Assembly: GCA_026724425.1 (NCBI GenBank)
Contig: JAIUCV010000023.1
Coordinates: forward strand, 4,464,001 to 4,528,000
Reading direction: 5' to 3'
DNA: 64,000 nt
From: Erythrophleum ivorense
Taxonomy: Eukaryota; Streptophyta; Magnoliopsida; Fabales; Fabaceae
In this document: positions 35,930-49,284 of the stretch, piece after piece
How the letters are laid out: the number at the start of each line of letters is the position of its first letter
Numbering within the stretch: the stretch's first letter is position 1
The notes under the pieces: generated by a model
Seen by the model: only the letters and a program-made list of their open reading frames with translations
The model's database searches: none
Told to the model about the DNA's origin: nothing
Position numbers and translations under genes: made by a program

Positions 35930-37915
35930 ACAAGAGGAAAAAAGATAGTGTTATAACTTCCTACAAATTTATTTATTGCAAAGAAGGCCATCGACGAGAA
36001 GACAAACTAGATTTTCTAATCACGAATCCTTGGCTAGAAACCAAAACTGGTTATCTTACAAGATTAGCACTTGCACAAAAAAAGTGTCAAATTGCAAGTG
36101 AGTTAGTTTGTAGAGGAACATAGCCACATCCTTCATTTACCTAAAACAACACATATGTTGGCACCCTAATGAAATATGTCTAAGGTTCAAGCACACCAAA
36201 TTAAATTGGTAGATGATTTTGGACCTACTTCAAAAAGCCTCATTTCAATTGATGAGTATGCAGGTAGGTGGTAGTGCCAATATTGGTTATACCATATTAG
36301 ATTCCAAAAAATTATCTACAGTCCAGGAGACAACGAAGTATAATATATAGGAATGACGATTGTATTTTGTAGTATTTCAAATGACTATTAGTTAAGAACC
36401 CATCATTTTACCATGTATACCAGATAGATGGGGAGGAATAGATAACTAATATATTTTGGGTGGATGCATAAATGTTGCTTGATTATGGTTATTTTGGTAA
36501 TGTAATCTCTCTTGACACGACCTATTACACTAACAAGTCATACAGATTGCTAGCTATCTTTGTAAGATTTAACTATTATATAGGAGTGGTAATTTTTGGT
36601 GTTGCATTATTGTATGATGAGAATATAGATTCATTCCAGTGGTTATTTGAGACTTTTTTGGAAGCACATAGACAAAAAAGGCCCCAAATTGTCTTTATCG
36701 ATCAAGATCAGGGAATAGCCAAAGCTCTTAAGGAAGTGTGGCCTCAAATTTGTTATGGATTGCGCACACGACATATAATGAGAAATGGCATGAACACTTA
36801 AGAAATTTGATGAAAAATGGCTCTAATTTTTTTTAACTTACTTCAAGAGGTGCATATTTGAGTACAATGAGGAAGCAAAATTTGAGACAACATGGACTAA
36901 GTTACTCATAGATTATGATGTTAGAGAAAATACATGGGTGAGATCAATGTATGATATAAAGGAAAAATGTCAAATGAAGAGAGCTATCACCCCAGGTATA
37001 CGAAGCACCTAATTTAGTGAAAGCTTGAACTCAAACATTAAAAGCTACATGAATCCAGATTTAGACATAATTTAATTCTTCAAATACTTTAAGTGAGTTA
37101 TGGAAAATAAGAGGTATAATGAGTTGAGATATAAATTCAGGTCTAGGCATAAAGTATCAAGGTTGAAATGTCAATATTCGCTTGCGTTGCAATAACTTGC
37201 ACTAATTTACACCTCCACAATATTTAAGCTTTTCCAAAAAGGAGTTTGATTTATACTCAACATACCTTATAAAGCATAGATATGAAACACAATCATTGTT
37301 TGAATACACAATTTACATGGTTGACCATGAAGTAAAATGGAAGGTTTTATTTGAATGACAAATCCATTGCCCACAGTTGTAGAAAGTTTGAGATGTTCAA
37401 GAGACTATGTTGCCATGCTTTGAGGGTGTTTGATGTCATGGATGTTACAATTGTTCCTTATAAGTACATTTTAAAAAGGTGGATCATAAAGGCTAAAAGT
37501 GGTAGTAGTCATGATAGTAAGGGACGAGAGGTTCAAGGGGATGCAAGGCTTGCTAGCATGGAACATTATAGGCAACTTTACCCCAAACTCATAAGGTTGG
37601 CCACTAAAGCATCTAATTTTGAAGAAGACTTTTATATAGTATTCATGATAGTAAGGGATGGGAGATTGAAGGGGATGTAAGGCTTGCTAGCATGGAACAT
37701 TATAGGCAACTTTGTTGCAAACTCATAGGGTTGGCCATTGAGATCTCTAATTTTGAAAAAGACTTTGTGTTTATAAGCAAAGAAATGGATAAATTATGCA
37801 ATAAGTTAATGGAAAACTGTCTAAGGCAAGACAAACCACACAATGAAACTATAATGCCAAGTAGTGAATGCATTGCACAACCAAAAGGGTTCAAGAAGAG
37901 ATTGGTATAAAGCAT
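35930..37915 (+). pseudogene. FAR1/FRS-type (MULE transposase-derived) pseudogene
   Basis: The pieces follow the order of FAR1-related proteins. A decayed N-terminal FAR1 DNA-binding region (about 35950-36140) shows the ETKTG motif that usually reads TRTGC. A YQIDGEE and IFWVDA stretch follows near 36420-36470. The MULE transposase core (36472-36801) has SLDTTYYTNK, LLAIFVRFNYY, FQWLFETFLEA and FIDQDQGIAKAL, with Asp15 and Asp77 as the likely catalytic pair. Near 37351-37460 the SWIM-like finger reads HSCRKFEMFKRLCCHAL, where the first Cys is replaced by His. Stops and frame changes fall throughout. A decayed FAR1-like gene or a dead MULE are both possible; I saw no terminal inverted repeats to prove the latter. 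Confidence 0.8.
37511..37778 (+). repeat. 134-bp tandem duplication in the FAR1-like pseudogene
   Basis: The block 37511-37644 is repeated from 37645. Both start atgatagtaaggga and include atggaacattataggcaac. It duplicates the region just after the SWIM finger and so adds to the disruption. Confidence 0.85.
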
Positions 37916-38360
37916 AAGAGACACTTTATGGGTTAGCAGGACCTTCAACATAAGAGAAAAAGAAAAACTCCCACTGGAAGAAAGTTGTAAACACAAGAAG
38001 CTACAGTATCTATATTCATACTTGATTTCACTATGTACTTAATTCACATCCATTGTCATACAATTAATAACTCATAATTTGAATGCTTACATATAGGTCA
38101 ATGCATCCTCAAGTCAAATGCAACTAGCCAACTCCATTGTAGCACCTTACACATACTTGGAAGCAATTGAGAGTCAACAAAAATCAATATATCATTAATG
38201 GTACGTTCATTCATGATACTGATGTTCCAAAAGATATTACTTTGTTATTATTTACATTATATGATTTATGTTTTTTTAATATAGGAGCCACTTGATTGTC
38301 CTGCACAGTTGCATGCCACACCAACGCTATTTGGTGTTCCATTACATTAAAGTCCATGAG

Positions 38361-38488
38361 TTTTTGTATATGGCCTATATTGGTTTTTGTGTATGAAATA
38401 TATTGGCTTTTGTATATGAAGTCTATAGGTTTTTACATATGGATTATATTGGTTTTTGTATATGAAGTATTCCCTTTTTGTATATTGG
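38361..38488 (+). repeat. 23-bp minisatellite, about 5.6 copies
   Basis: Units start at 38361, 38384, 38407, 38430 and 38453, with a partial one at 38475. The consensus is approximately tttttgtatatgaantatattgg. The open frame across it reads as repeating F/V-Y-E units only because of this repeat. Confidence 0.85.
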
Positions 38489-38489
38489 T

Positions 38490-40019
38490 TTAGAAATGCT
38501 ACACATAATCAATTTGTCTATGATAGATATGTAGTCAAATTTGCCAAAATTTCTTTTTCTTTTCAAAATCATGTTTAATTTCATTGAAATATTAAAGTAC
38601 AAAGATCCATGTTATAAAGATTCCTAAATTATTGTATATAGTTTTAATTAATAGATGCTTAGTTTATCTTATATTACTTTGCCTTAACCCTTCATTATTG
38701 TCCACTTCTACTACTTTCCCTCCCCCCCCCCCTTTGACCTCTTTTCTATTTGAATGAAGTTTCATAATTAGGTTCTTTATAATAAGCTAGACTATATGAT
38801 TTAGGAGTATGTGTGTTGTTTCACAGCAAGCACAACACATGCCTTGCTCATTTAATAGTAATGAATCTTGTGTCTAAGCTATCATAGCATATGTATCCAA
38901 GCTAGCCAAAATGAAATGCTAAACATATGATACACTGACCTGGAACATGTACCTAGTAAAGCCAGAAATATTCAAAAGGGAAATCTAACATATTATAACA
39001 ACACAACTGTTTTGCATAAAATAATTGCATGACTTGAGTCACACCAATGCTTGTATATTCTACACAATGTGCCTAATTGAATTTAATTGACTCACCCTTT
39101 AATTATAAAAGTAATCTGATTCAGGGGATTTGTTAGTTTCATAAATGCAATTTTTTATCTATAGGTAGACTTGAAATTGAGAATGGTTTGATGTAAAAGA
39201 TGTATTAGTCTCTAGGTTAGTCGAAGGACAAGAAAAATTTTAATCAACCAAGGAGTTTTGAATATTAAATAGATACTTAGGAGAAGGAGACCCAGATGGT
39301 CCTGATTGGGTAACTGCTGAGAGAATAAAGTTCACACATTTTTTAATGAACAATTACTCAATTCATTAGAATAGGCAATATTATGCATTACTCAATCAAT
39401 TCATCTTAGTTTCACACCAAATGTTATGCGTATTATCTAAGTTGTAAGGAAATTAACTTAGTATCACACATTGCACTAACAAGTTGGATCCAATTATCCA
39501 TCTAATAACACATGATAATGAATTTGGTTTCAATATTACTAAAATATAGCTCTAGATTACATTGTGCTAAATGCATTGAGCAATAGTGACAAACTTTGTA
39601 CACAATATAATCTAAGACAGAACTATGACCTTAATAGGCATCATATCTTTAACCCAAAAATATGAATAAAGATTCTCATCTGTACGGAAGTTCACCAAAC
39701 CAAGAAAAACAAACTCTTATATAGCAAACCCTATAATATAAATCAATATTTAAACCTTCATATGAAAGAGGCATAATATAAGGTACTTTACATAGTTTAA
39801 TGTATGAAGAACACAACAACTTCAAGAAATCACGAAATCACACATTACATTAACAAGCTAGACCCAATTATCTATCTAATTACACATGATAATGCTTATT
39901 TCACTAGTAAATCAAATCTGCCTCTTTGGATTCCAATAGGTTTAACAAATTAATATAATGCTTAGTTTTTTTCTAACAAGTTTTGATCAAGTAAAGGTTT
40001 GGAAATAATGGAGGTGAGT
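38490..40019. other. AT-rich spacer with a C-run and a dispersed duplication
   Basis: There is a poly-C run at about 38722-38731. A decayed direct duplication links 39462-39520 and 39837-39895 (cacacatt-acattaacaag, tctaat-acacatgataatg). No gene is visible. Confidence 0.5.
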
Positions 40020-40024
40020 ATATT

Positions 40025-42191
40025 TGTAACACCCCATAATTAATTAAGATGTTAATCATGGATTAGGTTAATTATGAATAATTAATATGGGATAATTGGG
40101 CAAGTTAAGTGAATGAAGATTTTAAAGAGATAAATTATTAATATGGGTTTGAGATTTAATTGGGATAGAAACTTCATCTAGGCCCAAATTAAATTAAGTA
40201 GATAAGAGGCTAATGGAGGCCCAACAAGCTAGGTGCAGACCCAACTTGATCCAATGTGATAGAGGCCCAAGATCCATCTTGTATAGGCTCTTAAGAAGGC
40301 CTAATAAACCTTGTGTGGACCCAAAACAATAGAGATCCTAAAACTAGGTCTAGCCCAACGGAATTCTACAGCCCAACAACTTAAAAACTGGCTCAACAAA
40401 GCAAAAATCTGAGCCCATTAGGAGTTGGACCTTGGAGCAACCCATGACCCATATTTGACCTAACTTAAACCCAATTAAAACCCTAAAAGCTTCAACCACT
40501 ATCCTATTTTTCTGAAACACAAAGGAGAAAATCAGAGGTCTAAAGGGGAGGCTAGGGTTCTTAGCATATTTCTACATTTTTCCACTTCTAGAGCAAGATT
40601 TAGCCAAGGTAATAGTTATATAACTTAATCATCTCATCGTTCTCTTCATTTTGGTCCAATTAGTTTTTCATTTGGAGTATTTTCACTATACCCAAAATTT
40701 GAAATGTGGTTATTTGGGATTCTCTTGGTGGAAATTCGTAGGTTGAGGTTAGGGCTGTCATTAGATAGGTATGAACTCTTCTTTTTGAGGTAATTCTGCT
40801 GATTTGAGACACTAATGACTTGATTATAATATGGGTATTAATTTTGTACGAATTTGCTTAGGATTTTGGATGAAACATTGAGGTTTTTGGAAGAGGACAC
40901 ATAAATCCGAATTTGAGACTTGTAGTGGCTGGGTAAGTGAGTCTTAGGTAGACATTAGCATTTTAAATTCTTTGGGTATTTGTTGCAACTGTTAATGATG
41001 AATTAGAGTAGGAATTCTCTGATACTATGGTTATAGGGATATTTTTGTACCATTGGTGGCTGTTACAAATTGTCTACAAGTGAGGTAACCGGGTTTATAT
41101 TAATTCCATGTATATATCTATTGATGTATGAAACCTCTAACATAATGTATATCAAATTTTAATTTCCAATAGTGTATAAGTTCTTGTTGCTATTACGTTA
41201 TGGACTTGCCAATATAGGATAGTTGAAGGAGTGAAAACTTACATTTAAATTTTGAATTAGAAATGGTAGAATAGCTGGGTATATAGGGCAGACAAATATC
41301 ATTAGAGACATATAAAATAAGTGGGAGTGGTCCTAGGGTAGTCCTAAGATGAAAATTGGAGTGTAGGGGACAAAATTTAGGAGATGTAGTTACAGGAGGG
41401 AGTTACACCGCGACTAAGAAGGCTTCGCCGCTGCCAGATGAGTGACAGAAGCGAGGGGTGCTGTGGCATGAGTAATCCCGTCGTGGTGCAAGCAAATAAA
41501 ATTTTCCTAGAGAGTAACAGTGGTGAGGAATGTCGCGGCTTGATTAATCTCGCCGTGGCGCAAAGTGAAAAAAATCGCCTAGGAGGGTAACAGAATGAAA
41601 CCTCACCACGGCGCAACATGTACCACCACAGCGCTAGTCAAGGGAACCAACTGAGGGGTGTCCAGTAGCAAATCTCACCGCGGCACAAGTGTATTACGCC
41701 GAGGCGAGAGTCAGGGGACTTAGAACAGTGGCCCCAAGAGGCATTTCTGCGCGGCACCGTGTAGTCTTGCTGCGGCAATGATCCAACTTGCCCCGGCGAA
41801 ATTTGAGAAATTTGCCCAGTAATTCCAGAAAGCAACTTAGCCGCGGCACGAATGGTTTGGGCCGCGGTGCAAAACCCCAAACTCTTTCCTTTAGCCTAGA
41901 AACCCTAATTTCTTCAATGGTGATGCTAGGAAATGATATAGGAATACTTGTTGGAGGTTTTTGGGTGTTGAAGCTGATGAATGGATGAATCGTAAACCTC
42001 TAATGGCAGTATGGTTTCTCTTATACATTTTTGTTTTGTTTGTAGTTGTTTAGTGATGACCCTAACATCAAGGTTCAAATTTCCCTATATTCTCATAACG
42101 TAATAAACTGTAACGACTCCAAACCTTGATCATTAATCATTAATTGCATGTTTAACTATAATTACCATGTTAAGAAGGTAGGGTTGTCATA
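40025..42191 (+). mobile_element. Family-2 solo LTR D2 with internal deletion
   Basis: D2 begins TGTAACACCCC and ends GTTGTCATA (GTCACA in other copies). The 5-bp TSD ATATT is exact (40020-40024 and 42192-42196). At 2167 bp it is about 0.75 kb shorter than D4 and D5. The missing part corresponds to roughly 50281-51058 of D5, and the junction near 41120 falls at an atatat word. The GC-motif block is kept at 41395-41875. No retrotransposon coding sequence is attached. Confidence 0.9.
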
Positions 42192-42196
42192 ATATT

Positions 42197-42671
42197 GATT
42201 GATCAAGTAAATTATCAATATTTATTGAAAACCCTACTTACCTACCACTATTAGACTTTTCAGGTTTAGGCTGCCGTAATCAAGAATAAATAATGATTTG
42301 GGCTACAACAATCAAGAACAAATATCAAGCTTCATTGTACTTATGAGAACTAATTCGAGGGCGATGAAGGACACTAGGATCTAGTAAAAATGGAAAAGGC
42401 CAAGAAATAAATGAAAATGGCAAGAATGAGGTTCAAGGATTCTAAGATAGGATTCCAGGAATAAAAAATGAGAATAGTGTATCTTGATTGTTGAATATAG
42501 AAAATAAATAAATAAAAGTGAGATGTGGTAGAGCAAGGATGGCACCATTAGAGGAAGAGCCAAGATTTGTGTTACTATTCCACATGATGTAATCCTCTTT
42601 AATGCAGAAGATCCACTCGCAAACTATTCAGTATCCTAACACTTTTGATAAAGTAGTACACATTCCTGAAA
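42197..42671. other. Spacer between D2 and D3
   Basis: About 475 bp without a recognisable gene or repeat boundary. Confidence 0.4.
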
Positions 42672-42676
42672 CATGT

Positions 42677-45600
42677 TGTAACAACCTTAATTCTTAATTA
42701 TCATGATTAGGCTTAATTATATGGTTAATAATTGTAAATCAAGGTCTAAAATTATTACAATTAATTAGATTTGCAAAAAGTGAGAAAATTTGAACCTTGA
42801 TATTACTAGGGTTATTAGCCAAACCATCACAACTATTTAAGTCCACAAGAAATTCTAGTTATCAATTAATAACCTTTGATATATGTTATTACTAATTTCT
42901 AATTCACAAAATTCCCTTATAATGCTCCCAAGTCATTACATAACCTTAACATAGTGAAATTCAAGGTTTCTTAGTCAAAAATAAGAGTTTGGGAACCTTC
43001 GCCGCAACATGGACCTTCCCTACCATGGCTAAGTTGGTTATTGCAACCTTAAAACCAAGTTTGGAGACTCCCACCACAACTCTGCATCGCGGCATAAGTG
43101 GCTACTGGAACTCAAAACTAAAATTTCACACTTTGCATCGCGACTTAGGTTTTTTATGTTGCGACGAAGTGCTCTTTGTAACACCCAAAAATTAATTAAG
43201 GTATTAATCATAGGTTTGGGTTAATTAAAAATAATTAGTATAGAATAATTGGATAAGTTAAGTGAATAGAAATTTTGGAGAGATAAATTTTAATATGAGT
43301 TTGAGATTTAATTGGGATAGAAACTTCATCTAGGCCCAAATTAATGTAAGAGATCATGATAAGAGACTAATGGAGGCCCAATAAGTTAGGTACAGACCTA
43401 ATCTAATTCAATGTGATAAAGGCCCAAGATCCACCTTTTATAGGCTCTTATAATTGGCCCAACAACCTTGGTGCAGACCCAAATCCTTTAAGCTCTTAAA
43501 ACTTGGTCGGGCCTAATTAAAATTCTGCAGCCCAACACATGAAAGCTGGCCCAACAATGCTTAAGTCTGAAGCCCACTTAGTATTGGACCTTTGGGTTAA
43601 ACCATGACCTATATTAGACCTAACTTAACACCCTAAAAACTAACTTAGCCACCACTATTCTGCAGAACACAAGAACACAAAAGAGAAATTCAGAGGTTTG
43701 AAGGAAGGCTAGGGTTTGGGGTAAGAAATCTACCATTTCTTACTTCTGGAACAAGATTCAGCCAAGGTAATAGTTATATAACTTAATCCCCTTCTCTTTC
43801 TCTTCATTTTGGCCTGATTAGTTTTTTATTTGGAGTATTTTCACCATACTTAAAATCTGAAATGTGGTTGTTTGGGATTTTCTTGGTGAAATTTCGTAGG
43901 TTGGGGATGAGGGTGTTATTAGGTAAGTATAAACTCTCCATTTTGATGCATTTTCTACTGGTTTAAGACCCTCATGGTAGACTTATAGTATGGGCCTTAA
44001 TTTTGTACGAATTTTCCTATGATTTGGAGTGATACATTGATGTTTTTGGTCTAGGGAAGGAAAAATCCGAAATTTGAGGCTGTTGGTGATTGGGCAGGTA
44101 TCCCTTAGGTAACTATTGGTAACTTAATTCTTTGAGCATTGGGTTATTATCACAAATGATGAATAAGATAGTAATGGATTGATAAAAATGAAAATTTTCT
44201 GATATTGTGATTTTATGAGGATTTTGGTATTCTATAGCTTCCTAACTTGTCTACAAGTGAGGTAACCGGGACTCTATTAATTCCATGCATATATCTATTT
44301 TAATTTCATATTTACTGTACATGAATGATTTGAAATACTGAATGAATTGGTTGGTTATCTATTGTATTGTGATTGGACCTTGTGAGTCTTTGGTGAAGCT
44401 GTGGCGCGGCTGCCACCCATGCATGTACTTCGATCGAACACCGAGTTATGATCAAACCCCAGATGCACTGAGCCTTGGTTGTGCTTAATGGGGAGTAGGT
44501 GCCATGGATGGGCCTCTCCCAGTGTTATTGGCCTTTAACACGTGAAAATATGATTGCTAGTATGGGATAGTAATTATGATAACCTAATTATTTCATTTAT
44601 TGATATGACTAGTATGTTTTCTGATGCTTATGTGGAATCATGCATATATGTTAATTAAATTAGAATATATGATGGAATTTGCCTTACTTACTGAGATTTG
44701 CATCTCACCCCTTTTCATGGGTTAAATATTTCAGGTGAAGGTTCTTCGGGTAAGGAAGGGCAAGCAAGTGAATGAACATCCATAAGTTGAGGCCCGATGT
44801 GGGGAGCTACACTTGGTCTGAGTAGAATAGAGTACATGCTAATTTTGTTAACCTTTGTATAGCATCATCATGTATCTGTATTGCCAGGTGTAGGAGTTTG
44901 TATTTTGATAACATAGAATGTAACCAATGAGAAATAGGCTTCATATTAGTTGTTGATGGATGTATGAGCTTATGACACTTATTATGGCTTGTTAACCTGC
45001 GTCTTAACTAACTATTTAAGTAATGAAATCATGTGATATATTGATTGTGGATTTGAGCTAGCGATGCATGAATTATCCGATGAAAACATGATTGAATGAC
45101 TATTATGAGAAATTTATAAATTTGCTTATATAAGACTAATGAATGAGTAAGAGAATCCACCTTTAAATGTGGGATGGGTAATGATATAATGGCTGGGGCA
45201 AATCAGTAAGATAGATGCTATTAGAATCTCATAACAAGTGGGAGAGTGGCCCTAGAGAGCCCCTAGATAGAGAGTGGAGAGTATGAGACAAGATTTTAGG
45301 AGTTATAGGATCAGAAGGCATTTCGCCGCGGCCAATAGAGATGAAGTTGCCCAGAGAGAGTACCAGAGAGCAATTCGCGCGTGGCAAAATGTGGAATTAG
45401 CCGTGGTGAAATGTGAGAGGCAAAACTAAGAGTCGTCCAGAGGGTAATTCACCGCTGCTAAATGGGAATTGGCCACGATGAACTTTTGTGAGAATTTGTT
45501 GGGCATTCCAGAAAAGAATTAACTGCGTCAAAATGGGGAATTGGCCGCGGCCAATAGTGAGAGGAGAACGAGGTAGGTTCCAAGAGGCTTCCTTGCCGCA

Positions 45601-48404
45601 ACACCATGTAGATTATCCGCGGCAAAGGTCTAACTCGTAACTGCTAAATCTATGAAGATAAGGAGTGAACCCGAGAGCAATTTGCTGCGGCGCAAGGACA
45701 TTTAGCCACGGCTAATGGTCCCAAAATTTCATTCTAACCTAGCAAATCTTGGTTTTTCATATGGTAACCCCAAGGGATGACTTAGAAACATTGGTAGAAG
45801 ATTCTTGTGAGTTAGAATTAATGGGTAATAGAATCAAAGGCTTATAAATGAATGTTTGTTTCCCTAATGTACATGAGTGCTTGTAATTATATGGTTAATG
45901 ACTTTAATAACATTAAGTTCAAATTCCCTTATATTTTCTAAATGGAATTAGTCATAATGTCTTGTAACCCCGATTTATGATTATTAATCACGTATTTAAC
46001 CTTAATTACAATGGCTAGAAGTTAAGGTCGTCACACTCTTAGGAACCTACTATTCACACTTTCACAATTCTCACTGTGGCGACCCTATGTGGTGCTATGG
46101 CAGAGCGGCAAATGAGTCTCCTAAAACTCTCCTTCCAATTTATTTGAAATGTGTCATGGCAGAAGAACCCGCGCCGTAGCAAAGTTGGATTATGTTACCC
46201 TCCTTGGGTAAAATTTTTGTCTAGCACTGCGACGGGACATCTTGGGCTGTGGTGCTTCTTGCCCTTGACTAACTATTGGACATGACTTAATGTGTTTTGA
46301 CTGTGACTTAACTTCCTCCTACACTTAAACTCTTTAACTTTGTCCCAAACACTAACACTTCCCCTAATGGTACCCTAAGGTCATTCTACCTTAATTTATA
46401 AGGTTTTAAAAGTATCCAACCACCTAATTTGCTCAGTATATCTGTCATAACCAATTTAAAACTTAGATATTGATTTTTACCCATCTTTCCACCACTTATC
46501 CACAATTCATGGACTTTAACATAAGGGATACCAAAAGCCACTACTAATAACATTCAAATATAGACCCCAATAGAGGGTCCATACATTGCTAGTCTAAGTT
46601 AACATTTAAGGGAACATATGATTTCATTCTCAAATAATAAGTCATATCTCAGGGTCAACAAGGTTCCATATCAAATTGTAAGCAAATGGATACATCAAAT
46701 TCTATGATAATTATATTACATAACTAGTCCCTATACTTGACAATTCATGATGCAATGCAGCAAATACATAGAAACTAATATTCTTGTTACACAAACCCAA
46801 TTTGACAAGGTTTCTAAATCTATGTGCTACCAAACCATACTTTATGCTTCCATTAATTTCTCTTTATCACTAAGAGGTCCAATCTCTGAAAATGTTAACC
46901 AACAACTGGGGTGAGATATACAATCTCAGTAACAAAAGGCAAATTCCATATATATGTGCAAATTAATTAACATAATACATTTTCATATCATTAAATACCA
47001 TAATCATTATTTCAATTAGCAAATGAACTAGTTGAGCTACAAATGACTGCTGCCCCATACCAGCAATCACATCAAACATGTTAAAGGCCAAAAATACTGG
47101 GAGAGGCCCATTCATGGCACTAACTCCCCAATGAGCACAACTTAGGCTTAGTGCATTCAGGGGTTTGATCATAACCCAATGCCTGATCAAAGCATGATGC
47201 ACAAGTGGCAGCCATATCACAGCTTCACCATGGACTCATAAGGTCCAATCACAACACAATTCAAGTAGCTAACCAATCATTTAATATTTCAAAATCATAC
47301 ATGTACAGCAAATATCATATTAAAATAAGCATATACATAGAATTAGAAAATTAAGCCCGATTACCTCAATGAAACCCAATTACTCTTCCTCTAACTATCA
47401 TCATGCTCCAAATGCACACAAACCTAAGATAAGCATAGTTATCACCATTTCTAGTAACAAATTAGATACCTAAAGCATTAAACTACTAATAACTATCTAA
47501 GAGTTACTTACCTAACCACCAATGGATTCCAATTTCGGGTTCTAGCTTTCCCACACGAAAAACTACAATAATTCACTCTAATTTTTGGATAATTTCATAT
47601 AAAATGAAAGCCCATATCTCAAACTAGTAGAAAGTGCATCAAAATGAAAAGGAAACACTTACCTAACAACACCCCTTGCCTTAACCTCCGAAAATCCCTT
47701 ATAAAAACACTAAACAACATATTTCAGATTTGGGTATAGGTGAAAATGCTCCAAATGAAAAATCAATCAGGCCAAATCAAAGAGAAAGAGGAGAGGATTA
47801 AGTTACATATCAGTTATCTTAGCTAATTTTGACTCTAAGAATGGGAGAAGATGGATTTTTGTTAAGAACCCTAACCTCCCTTCTCTAAGTGCGAAAATGA
47901 ACTCTTGCCTCTTGTGTTTTCTGTAGAATGGGCAAGACTGAAGTGTATTTAGGATTTAGATGGGTTTAATTTGGGTTGTGGGCTAACCCAAAGGCCCAAC
48001 TCCAAGTGAGGTTCAAATTTTAGCTTGTTAGGTCAAACATTATAGGTTAGGCTACAAAATTTTTAAAGTTAAGAATGGAATGTGCTAATCCAATAGCCTA
48101 AGACCCATTTGGACCCATTTCTCCATGTTTGGGTTAAGGTTAAATGGGATCTTATCTCACTTAAATTCATTCCTAAGTTTTTTTAGGCTTCCAAAAAATT
48201 TAAATTGGGCCTACAAGAAAACTAGTATGAGATCCTCTTTATAAACTCATGGCATAATTGGGCTTCTATATTAGGCCCCAAGCTTACTTAAATTAATCAT
48301 AAGACCCAAATTAATGTCTACCCCTCTTAATTAATTTTTCTAATTAAACCCATATTAATTCCTAATTAATTATAATTATTCTTAATTAATTTCGAGGTGT
48401 TACA
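42677..48404 (-). mobile_element. Family-2 solo LTR D3, interrupted by D4
   Basis: On plus it begins TGTAACAACC and ends GTGTTACA, with an exact TSD CATGT at 42672-42676 and 48405-48409. Removing D4 and its TSD leaves about 2864 bp. The two parts join in the middle of the GC-motif block, where D1 is uninterrupted (7680-7700). D3 has no internal coding sequence. Confidence 0.92.
43177..46035 (+). mobile_element. Family-2 solo LTR D4, nested in D3
   Basis: D4 is 2859 bp, begins TGTAACACCC and ends GGTCGTCACA. The exact 5-bp TSD CTCTT is at 43172-43176 and 46036-46040. It lies in opposite orientation to its host D3, so the two form an inverted pair. A GC-motif block (repeated gccgcggc-like words) is at 45315-45715. 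D4 aligns with D5 along its full length. Confidence 0.93.
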
Positions 48405-48511
48405 CATGTGCTCGTCAAACATAACCTTGGTTCATATACAATTATTGTAGGAAATTATTAACTAGTAACCTAATTTGCATAATGTCATTCTAGTTTATGC
48501 TATTCATTTTT

Positions 48512-49019
48512 TGTTGGACATATTCAAATATCTTAGATATGAGTTTCCTAGAAATTGAAATTATATAATAATTTAAAATAATCCAATAGTGATTAAGTAC
48601 AATGAAAACATAAAATATAAATACCTCCTGCTAAACTAATTTAATTTTGAAATAGTGACCCAAACTTATCACAAGTAAGAAAAATTTAGTGATAATGCCT
48701 TTTAGAGTAGTCTCTCTTATTAGAGTACTTCTTAAATTTTAGTTTATGGATTGATCATCCTTCCATAGAGGAATATCAATTTATAAAACAATTGAATATC
48801 CCTACTAACCAACTAAAGCATATCTAGCAAAACTACCTTTTAAAGTAAGGACCACTAATCAAAATATATTTCAAGTTTAAAATATATAAATGATATGAGA
48901 TATCTTAATTTAAAGTTATTTAAAATATCCCAATATATAAATAAGATATAGCATATTCTAATCTATCTTTATTTAGAATATTCTAATATATCAATTAAAT
49001 TTAAAATAATATTCTAACA
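48512..49019 (-). repeat. 3' LTR of copia-2
   Basis: On minus it begins TGTTAGAAT and ends at the complement of TGTTGGACA, with TG/CA ends. It aligns in order with 57377-57878. Confidence 0.88.
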
Positions 49020-49034
49020 TTCTCCCACTTGGTC
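49020..49034 (-). promoter_or_regulatory. Polypurine tract of copia-2
   Basis: On minus, ccaagtgggagaa lies directly before the 3' LTR start, a typical plant copia PPT. Confidence 0.8.
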
Positions 49035-49284
49035 CAAATATAATTTACCATATAACATGTTCATTAGTAAATAAATACATACCACAAGAATCATAGCAAT
49101 AACTTTTTTAAATGAATAGGTATTGCCTTCCATGCATCATTTATAACATGCCTTTAGTTTTATAAGATATCAAACATTATAAATAAACCTCAAATATTTA
49201 TTTGGGTTCTAACTTAAATATTTTTTAATCTCACAAAATGTAAATACCCAAAATAGAGATAATAAACCATAGTTTGAATTTCAT

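Noticed and set aside
38296..38493. 65-codon frame with a repeating F-V-Y-E pattern
   Set aside because: It is a translation of the 23-bp minisatellite, whose period is not a multiple of three.
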